Positions 53,633-58,362 of a stretch of DNA of 58,362 nt are shown here, piece by piece. The DNA lies in the NCBI GenBank assembly GCA_900543715.1, contig UQSX01000013.1, positions 1-58,362 on the forward strand, given 5' to 3'. Made by a program: the position numbers and the translations under genes. Numbering within the stretch: the stretch's first letter is position 1; every line of letters begins with the position of its first letter. This DNA comes from an uncultured Blautia sp. (GTDB lineage Bacteria > Bacillota > Clostridia > Lachnospirales > Lachnospiraceae). The notes beneath the pieces are model-generated. The model was not told the DNA's origin. It searched no databases and saw only the letters and a list, made by a program, of their open reading frames with translations.

Positions 53633-54199
53633 TTACATAAACCACACTTTCTGATTAGTGGTAGATATGGAGATCGCCCCGGCACCCAGGGCCCCCATAA
53701 TATCTTCCTTATCTGTGATCAGCCCTCCGGCGATCACCGGCACCTTGCTCTGACGGCAGATCTTCCTGATCACTTTCGGCATTACTCCCGGAAGAACTTC
53801 GATCATATCCGGCCGGACATTTTCCGTCTGCTTCTCAATGTTTTCAAAAGCAATAGAATCAATCACGAAAAATCTCATAATTGTGAACATGCCCTCTTCC
53901 CTGGCCTTTCGGATAATCCCTGGCTTCGTAGAAATAATGCCATCTGCATGAGTAATGGACTTCAGAAAATTTACTGCGATTTCTTTACTGCTCAGTCCCG
54001 TAATAAGGTCCAGATGAATGATGACGATTTTCCCGGCTTTTTTCAGTCTTGCCACGATATCACCAATGTTACAGATATCCCCGTATAAAACAAAAACCAC
54101 AGGTATCTCCGATTTCAGGCATTTCTGCATTCCTTCTTCGTCCTTGACCGCAGCGATCACCGGGCAATCCTCAAATATTTCCAACATCTGATGATTCAT
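53633..54199 (-). CDS. glpP: Glycerol-3-phosphate responsive antiterminator
   Basis: A 188-residue TIM-barrel RNA-binding protein. When it binds glycerol-3-phosphate it prevents termination in leaders of glp genes. Family segments are CPVIAAVKDEEGMQKCL, FVLYGDICNIGDIVARLK, VIIHLDLITGLSSKEIAVNF, DGIISTKPGIIRKAREEG and PVIAGGLITDKEDI. The ATG at 54199 has AAAGGA at suitable spacing; the ATG nine bases upstream is too close to that site. Two terminators with alike outer stems lie before and after the gene, so it may also control itself. Confidence 0.95.
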   Translation of the reverse strand: MNHQMLEIFEDCPVIAAVKDEEGMQKCLKSEIPVVFVLYGDICNIGDIVARLKKAGKIVIIHLDLITGLSSKEIAVNFLKSITHADGIISTKPGIIRKAREEGMFTIMRFFVIDSIAFENIEKQTENVRPDMIEVLPGVMPKVIRKICRQSKVPVIAGGLITDKEDIMGALGAGAISISTTNQKVWFM

Positions 54200-54233
54200 T
54201 TCTGTCATTCCTTTGCTGTATATTTACGGAAAA

Positions 54234-54276
54234 AGACAAGACCATAAAGCTGCATCTGCAGCCTCTGTTCTTGTCT
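54234..54276 (-). terminator. Leader terminator upstream of glpP
   Basis: AGACAAGA pairs with TCTTGTCT, with inner GCTGCA/TGCAGC, followed by TTTTT on the minus strand. It sits between the glpP promoter and its start codon. The outer stem (AGACA..TGTCT plus T-run) matches that of the terminator after glpP. Confidence 0.75.
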
Positions 54277-54290
54277 CCAACTCTTATTTT

Positions 54291-54319
54291 ATTATACTAC
54301 AGAGGGCTAGGGCTTGCAA
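54291..54319 (-). promoter_or_regulatory. Promoter of glpP and the downstream glp genes
   Basis: TTGCAA and a perfect TATAAT are 17 bases apart on the minus strand, immediately downstream of the L,D-transpeptidase stop codon. Confidence 0.8.
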
Positions 54320-54324
54320 GTAAA

Positions 54325-55920
54325 TTATCTGTAAAAGCAGATGATAGGACAGCCTGCTTCCAGATTCTCATAAAATCCTCCGGCAAAGGAAACCGGAAGA
54401 TTGATGCAGCCATGGGAGCCGCTGTACAAATAAATATTTCCCCCGAAGTACCATCTCCAATCCGCATCGTGGAAGCCAATACCTCCATTAAAAGGCATCC
54501 AATAGTCTACCGGAGATTCATAATCATAACTTCCGTCAGGATTTGGCGCCGGACGGAGCACCTGGTCTCTCTGTTTATATTTTAGGTAATATGTTCCCCC
54601 TGGTGTTCTCCTGTCGTAATTGTAATAGGTTCCTGAGACAAAATCTGAATCCATAAGGAGTTTTCCCTCTTTATAATACCAAAGGTGTTGTTCCGTAAGA
54701 TCCACCTCCACGTAGGTATTTCCTACGTCATTACCTCCGTATACTGCTCCCTTTTGTGCGTATACCGGTTCCCGCTGGGTGTTGGCATGGTTTTGAATGT
54801 CAGCCAAGAGCTGAAGACTTTCTTCTTCCTGGTCAATAAGAAAGCCGTAATCTCCTCCTTCCACCGTTATATTCTCTCCTGTAGCGGTACTTTTGATCAC
54901 TCTGTCACGGCCCAGGGTATCATATTTCGCAGCCAGCTCTGCAGTATAAGCCTGAATATTATCCATCAGCCCTTCCGGATTTTCCACATAATTACCTTCC
55001 GCATCATAGGTAAACCAGTCCTTTACCCTCATACCATCCAAAACTTCCTGCTTATCTCCGAAAAGATAGGTCACCGTTACAGCAGCACAGCTATTCCAGA
55101 CTTCCTGCTGTTTCTTCAGGTCTTCATTATCCTGAAGAATGGCCGGAACTGCATATACGCCTTCTTCTTCTGCAGAAATGCTTTCTTTCCGCTTTTCTAC
55201 TGCAGATTTCACCTTTTCCAAAAGCAGGTTCTCGTCAATCACCGTTCCCTGGGTCTCTTTTTTGATAACAAACTGATTGTCTTCAAAAGCAATATAGGCA
55301 TCCTTTGCCGGCGTCATATTCTCTTTCTTCATACTCTCAAAGGACAGCAGCCTTTCCCTGAGCTTTTCCTGGTCAAGAGAAGCGCTGTATCCCCCAGGAT
55401 AGCTCTTCTCTATAAACAGTCCTGCAGGCCAGAAAAAAGCGTTCTGATCCTTAAGAACAGCCAGGGCAGCATTTTCCGACTGATATGTATAGCCAATGTC
55501 TTTTCCCTTTATCTTTTCTGTTTTGTCCTTAAAAACGATCTCAATAGAGTAATTTTCCACCTGCTCTTTTATCGCCTGCTCTGCCCCATCTGGCGTCATG
55601 TTTCCGCAGCTGACAGATCCGATTCTGGTCCCCTCAAAAAGTCTTCCGCTGTAATACCAGACTCCGCAGAAATAAACAATGGCCAGCAGCCCGGCTGCAA
55701 CGCCTGCTGTCATATAGAGTTTTTTCTTATCCCTCTTGTCTTTATTAAACAGCTCAAGACATTTTTTCATTATTCTTTTCTCTGGTCGCTCCGGCTCTGT
55801 TATCTTACTTCCCCCTTCATCTGCTTCTTCCGGCTTTTGGTAATCTATCTCCCACTGAGGCTGATCCTTTAAAGTTTCCTCTACAATCTGTTCCATAGCC
55901 TTCTGTATTTTCTCATCCAT
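54325..55920 (-). CDS. L,D-transpeptidase with peptidoglycan-binding domains
   Basis: A 531-residue cell-wall enzyme. It has a cytoplasmic charged N-terminus (about 1-65), one transmembrane anchor (KLYMTAGVAAGLLAIVYFCG, about 67-86), two PG_binding_4-type regions (VSCGNMTPDGAEQAIKEQVE and a second near 260-340) and a C-terminal YkuD domain from about 410. The YkuD catalytic set is complete: FHDADWR with the His, and GSHGCINLP with the nucleophilic Cys. It makes 3-3 cross-links in peptidoglycan or attaches ligands. The ATG at 55920 has AGGAG ten bases upstream. Confidence 0.93.
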   Translation of the reverse strand: MDEKIQKAMEQIVEETLKDQPQWEIDYQKPEEADEGGSKITEPERPEKRIMKKCLELFNKDKRDKKKLYMTAGVAAGLLAIVYFCGVWYYSGRLFEGTRIGSVSCGNMTPDGAEQAIKEQVENYSIEIVFKDKTEKIKGKDIGYTYQSENAALAVLKDQNAFFWPAGLFIEKSYPGGYSASLDQEKLRERLLSFESMKKENMTPAKDAYIAFEDNQFVIKKETQGTVIDENLLLEKVKSAVEKRKESISAEEEGVYAVPAILQDNEDLKKQQEVWNSCAAVTVTYLFGDKQEVLDGMRVKDWFTYDAEGNYVENPEGLMDNIQAYTAELAAKYDTLGRDRVIKSTATGENITVEGGDYGFLIDQEEESLQLLADIQNHANTQREPVYAQKGAVYGGNDVGNTYVEVDLTEQHLWYYKEGKLLMDSDFVSGTYYNYDRRTPGGTYYLKYKQRDQVLRPAPNPDGSYDYESPVDYWMPFNGGIGFHDADWRWYFGGNIYLYSGSHGCINLPVSFAGGFYENLEAGCPIICFYR

Positions 55921-56120
55921 CAACAAAAAACTCCTGCCTTTTCATTTTATATCTATTTCTGTCTTCTGTAATGTCAAATTGTAGTCTTTCATGTAGAAAA
56001 ATAGAATTGTAAAGGTATTATATCATGTAAAATCTGCTTTTGCTGAGGTTTTCATGAACTTCACAATATTTAAGATATTCGTTACAAAGTGTAATAACTT
56101 CTATACTTTCTTGAAAAGAA

Positions 56121-56155
56121 ATAAGCATAGGAACCCATAACATTCCTATGCTTAT
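56121..56155 (-). terminator. Terminator after the ABC half-transporter
   Basis: ATAAGCATAGGAA pairs perfectly with TTCCTATGCTTAT around a 9-base loop, followed on the minus strand by TTCTTTTC. Confidence 0.8.
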
Positions 56156-56203
56156 CATGAAAATTTGAGACCTCTCCCTGTATAAGAGCGCCCTATTTAC
56201 GCA

Positions 56204-57919
56204 CTAAATTTTCAAAGACTGAACTGAGCTTTCCTGCCTATGAGAACGAGACATATATAGCCTTCTAAAATAAGCGTGCTCCCTCATCAGATCCTGAAAG
56301 CATCCGTCACCGACTACTTCTCCATTTTGAAATACAATGATCCTGTCAAATTCCATGATTCTGTTTAATCGATGCATAACAGAAATAATGGTTTTACCAG
56401 GAAAGCTTTCCAAAATAGTTTTTATGACCTGCTCTTCTGTGATATTATCCATAGCAGATGTAGCCTCGTCAAGTAAAATCCGTTCTGTATCCCTCGCCCA
56501 TAATCTTGCCAATGCGATCTTTTGTTTTTCACCCCCGGATAATCGAATGCCTTTTTCACCCAGAATCGTATTCTCTCCTTTTTCAAGCTGAGAAAACAGC
56601 GAAGACAGAGCAAACTTCTCTTTGATACTTTTCAGCATATTTTCATTGTCTGCATCAAACAGAATATTTTCTCTGACACTGCCATCAAATATAGCCGTAT
56701 CCTGAGGCACATAGGATATATGAGGAAAATAGCTGTTCAGATTCATATCATTTAATTGTCTTTTTCCAAAACAGACCATATGATCTCCACATTCCAGTAA
56801 TCCGGCTAATATTTTGATCACTGTTGACTTTCCAGCCCCTGACTCTCCCACCAGGGCAATTTTCTCTCCTTTATGTATGACAAGATTTACATTTTTTAAA
56901 ACCTTCCTTTTTTCATAGGAGACTTCCAGAGAGTTCAGCCTGATCGGAAAATCAATCGATTGGATCCACTGACCTTTTATCAGCCTTTTATCATTTTTCT
57001 GGCTGAGAAAGCTCTGATATCTCTCAAAAGACACTTTATCCAGTTTGTACTCTACAAATAGGACGTTAAAAATCGCAATAGGAGTATATGCGTTGTCAAT
57101 CAGTGCCAGCAGTGCAACGATACTTCCGATGCTGATGTTCCTGCTAAGCCACCCATATAATAAAAGTCCGATCTTGATCAGGACTACCAGAAAAGCAAAG
57201 ATTGTGAAAAAAGCCTCGTGTATCATAGTCATTTTGACCTTGCACCGGACAATCTCTTTTTTGGCAGAATTTGCTTTTTTCTTTTCATTTATAAAATAAT
57301 CATAAAGACGGAAGATGACCATTTCCATCAGCCCTCTCACCAGAAAATGATTCACCTTTTCTTCATTAACCAATATCTTCTCTTTTATTTTATACAAGGT
57401 CTTAATCAAATAGTTTGTAACAAGAAACACCACTGCATAACTGGCCAGTATCACATAAGTGATCCTTTTATCTATGGTCCAAATAAAATATACACTAAAT
57501 ACGATGGAAGGAAGTAATTCCCTTATAATACATAAGTAAAACTCACATAAAATCTTTTTTCCTGCTTCAGCTCCATTTTCTATCCTTTGAATCAAAGAAC
57601 CGGTTCCCATCTCTTTATATGCCTCATAGGATATGAAGCTCATTTTTTCCAATGCCTTTAATTTATAATCATAATACACATTATGGAAAATTCTCTGTTC
57701 AGGAACCTGCTCAATATATCCTAATATACAGTTCATGACCAGAATCAAAGAATACACTGCGATTATATTCAAATCAATCTTTGACTCTGCAAAAGAATCC
57801 ACTATTTTTTCATAATATCCGGTGCCAAAGTTTGTAAAAAAAGATAATAGAAGGCCCAGCACTATATAAACAATAATGTCTGCGGCATTTTTCCTAATTA
57901 CTTCCTGATGAACGTTCAT
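56204..57919 (-). CDS. ABC half-transporter (fused permease and ATPase), exporter type
   Basis: A 571-residue exporter half with about six helices in the first 300 residues and a nucleotide-binding domain after about 330. The ATPase motifs are Walker A VGESGAGKSTVIKI, Q-loop ISYVPQDTAIF, signature IRLSGGEKQKIALARLWARD, Walker B RILLDEATSAMD and the H-loop SVMHRLNR. It should work as a homodimer because no second half is adjacent. The substrate, perhaps a drug or peptide, is unknown. The ribosome binding site AAGGAG abuts a segment (57920-57928) that can be paired by an upstream complement, and a short ORF lies in the leader. Base composition is AT-rich relative to the neighbours, consistent with transfer. 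Confidence 0.9.
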   Translation of the reverse strand: MNVHQEVIRKNAADIIVYIVLGLLLSFFTNFGTGYYEKIVDSFAESKIDLNIIAVYSLILVMNCILGYIEQVPEQRIFHNVYYDYKLKALEKMSFISYEAYKEMGTGSLIQRIENGAEAGKKILCEFYLCIIRELLPSIVFSVYFIWTIDKRITYVILASYAVVFLVTNYLIKTLYKIKEKILVNEEKVNHFLVRGLMEMVIFRLYDYFINEKKKANSAKKEIVRCKVKMTMIHEAFFTIFAFLVVLIKIGLLLYGWLSRNISIGSIVALLALIDNAYTPIAIFNVLFVEYKLDKVSFERYQSFLSQKNDKRLIKGQWIQSIDFPIRLNSLEVSYEKRKVLKNVNLVIHKGEKIALVGESGAGKSTVIKILAGLLECGDHMVCFGKRQLNDMNLNSYFPHISYVPQDTAIFDGSVRENILFDADNENMLKSIKEKFALSSLFSQLEKGENTILGEKGIRLSGGEKQKIALARLWARDTERILLDEATSAMDNITEEQVIKTILESFPGKTIISVMHRLNRIMEFDRIIVFQNGEVVGDGCFQDLMREHAYFRRLYMSRSHRQESSVQSLKI

Positions 57920-58022
57920 AACTGTACTCCTTTTTATGTTTTATATAGGTTATAAAATGTAAGTACAGTTTTTGTCAGCGAAACAATATACTCAGCACAC
58001 CCCGCCAACACTAAACTGTACT
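57920..58022 (-). promoter_or_regulatory. Leader with three mutually exclusive pairing segments
   Basis: In the minus-strand RNA, segment 1 (58013-58022, AGTACAGTTT) and segment 3 (57920-57928, AGTACAGTT, directly before the ATG and overlapping the AAGGAG site) are the same sequence. Segment 2 (57962-57971, AAACTGTACT) is their exact complement and can pair with only one of them at a time. The layout is that of a translation attenuator. Confidence 0.7.
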
Positions 58023-58048
58023 GAGTTTTTACACTGTTCCTGCCTCAT
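57992..58048 (-). CDS. Leader ORF of 18 codons upstream of the ABC transporter
   Basis: ATG behind GGGAGG at 8-base spacing, encoding MRQEQCKNSVQFSVGGVC and ending at TGA. The codons for Val-Gln-Phe (10-12) are segment 1 of the leader structure. In a second frame the RNA also reads on as a GTG-started 25-codon ORF (from 58012), which I regard as less likely. This could be a regulatory leader peptide or a small secreted peptide. No homologue known to me. Confidence 0.55.
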   Translation of the reverse strand: MRQEQCKNSVQFSVGGVC

Positions 58049-58102
58049 ATCAGGTTCCTCCCTTCGTGAAAACATACTCTTCTAATTACAGGTAACATAT
58101 AA

Positions 58103-58131
58103 AATATATACCAATACTGCCAGCCTTTCAA
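58103..58131 (-). promoter_or_regulatory. Promoter of the ABC transporter leader
   Basis: TTGAAA and TATATT are 17 bases apart on the minus strand. Transcription would start near 58096, giving a leader of about 177 bases. Confidence 0.65.
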
Positions 58132-58191
58132 TATATATTCTTAAGCCCTTTTTACCCATGAATGGACTGCAAGAAGTAATGAACTCAAAAA

Positions 58192-58227
58192 GCCCTCCAG
58201 AAAGTATTGCTGAACTTTCCAGAGGGC
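58192..58227 (-). terminator. Second terminator downstream of tRNA-Trp
   Basis: GCCCTC..GAAAGT pairs with ACTTTC..GAGGGC; the two odd positions are G-U pairs only in minus-strand RNA. It is followed by five T on the minus strand. Confidence 0.75.
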
Positions 58228-58262
58228 AAAATATATCTGTATAAATCCGTATTTGATAAAAT

Positions 58263-58291
58263 AAAAAAGCCTTTGAAACAAAGGCTTTTTT
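58263..58291. terminator. Terminator directly after tRNA-Trp
   Basis: AAAAAAGCCTTT pairs with AAAGGCTTTTTT around a GAAAC loop, immediately 3' of the tRNA on the minus strand. Confidence 0.85.
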
Positions 58292-58292
58292 A

Positions 58293-58362
58293 CAGGGGAT
58301 GAGGGATTCGAACCCCCATCGACGGTTTTGGAGACCGGTGCTCTACCATTGAACTAATCCCC
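58293..58362 (-). tRNA. tRNA-Trp (CCA), missing its first base at the window edge
   Basis: Read on the minus strand, the cloverleaf has an acceptor strand GGGGAT pairing with ATCCCC, a D arm with GGTAGAGC, an anticodon stem CCGGT/ACCGT with loop CTCCAAA (anticodon CCA) and a T arm GGGGG TTCGAAT CCCTC. The discriminator is G and CCA is not encoded. The 5' base, expected to be A to pair with the T at 58294, would lie just outside the window. Confidence 0.92.

Noticed and set aside
54685..55872. Long open frame on the plus strand, 395 codons
   Set aside because: It lies wholly antisense to the L,D-transpeptidase gene, has no family motif and a composition typical of a reversed coding strand. 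Treated as a shadow.
57920..58012. 25-codon GTG-started ORF in the second frame of the ABC leader
   Set aside because: It lacks a ribosome binding site and has no conserved feature that I know; the 18-codon ORF has a much better start. Mentioned only as an alternative.

Overview
The window looks like chromosome from a spore-forming, anaerobic, low-to-moderate-GC Firmicute, most likely a Lachnospiraceae-type gut clostridium. The grounds are the gene repertoire (B12-dependent methylaspartate fermentation of glutamate, DUF5685, AraC-type YesN regulators), strong AGGAGG-type ribosome binding sites, TTGACA/TATAAT promoters, and an amidase behind a sigma-K-like promoter. I cannot name the genus. 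Most genes lie on the minus strand. The ABC-exporter end (about 56-58 kb) and parts of the sugar locus (24-30 kb) look AT-richer than the rest.

1-4.6 kb: homoserine dehydrogenase, a PHP-domain protein, SseB-like and DUF2284 proteins, and a membrane-anchored extracytoplasmic protein. 4.8-20.2 kb is the core of the window. It is a leftward array that reads hutU-hutI-ftcD-fchA-citD-citE-citF-glmS-glmL-glmE, then an 857-bp spacer packed with palindromes, then mal, an unassigned P-loop gene, and the two subunits of a class I fumarase-type hydratase. Together these convert urocanate to glutamate, glutamate to 3-methylaspartate (GlmES, repaired by GlmL), methylaspartate to mesaconate (Mal), mesaconate to citramalate (the FumAB-like mesaconase), and citramalate to pyruvate and acetate (CitDEF acting as citramalate lyase). 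Histidine ammonia-lyase is not in the window.

20.4-30.5 kb: a sugar-utilisation locus with an ABC importer (binding lipoprotein and two permeases), a YesN-type response regulator, a sensor kinase split by an apparent frameshift, a GH42 beta-galactosidase and a GH3 glycosidase. 30.7-34.8 kb returns to the histidine/citramalate theme: hutD, an alpha/beta hydrolase, a fused citX-citG and citC. The last two make and load the prosthetic group of CitD, so the sugar locus separates the lyase from its maturation genes. An AGCS-type amino-acid/sodium symporter is divergent from them.

36-46 kb: a compact membrane protein-DnaJ-DUF5685 trio of unknown function, a small alarmone synthetase, amtB-glnK behind an apparent leader attenuator, a spore-type amidase, methylglyoxal synthase, and a lipid-turnover trio (diacylglycerol kinase, GDPD, PAP2). 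46-56 kb: a truncated LysR gene, glycosyltransferase, mutY, sfsA, a HAD phosphatase, a three-gene glycerol-3-phosphate oxidoreductase set under GlpP with two leader terminators, and an L,D-transpeptidase. 56-58.4 kb: an ABC half-transporter whose leader carries an 18-codon ORF and three mutually exclusive pairing segments, then a tRNA-Trp cut by the window end.

The signals I would follow first are the four-copy palindrome family at 8.6-9.3 kb, the ABC-transporter leader at 57.9-58.1 kb, the tandem GlpP-type attenuators, the ribosome-binding-site hairpin before the GH3 gene, the unassigned P-loop protein in the methylaspartate cluster, and the DUF5685/DnaJ/membrane module.
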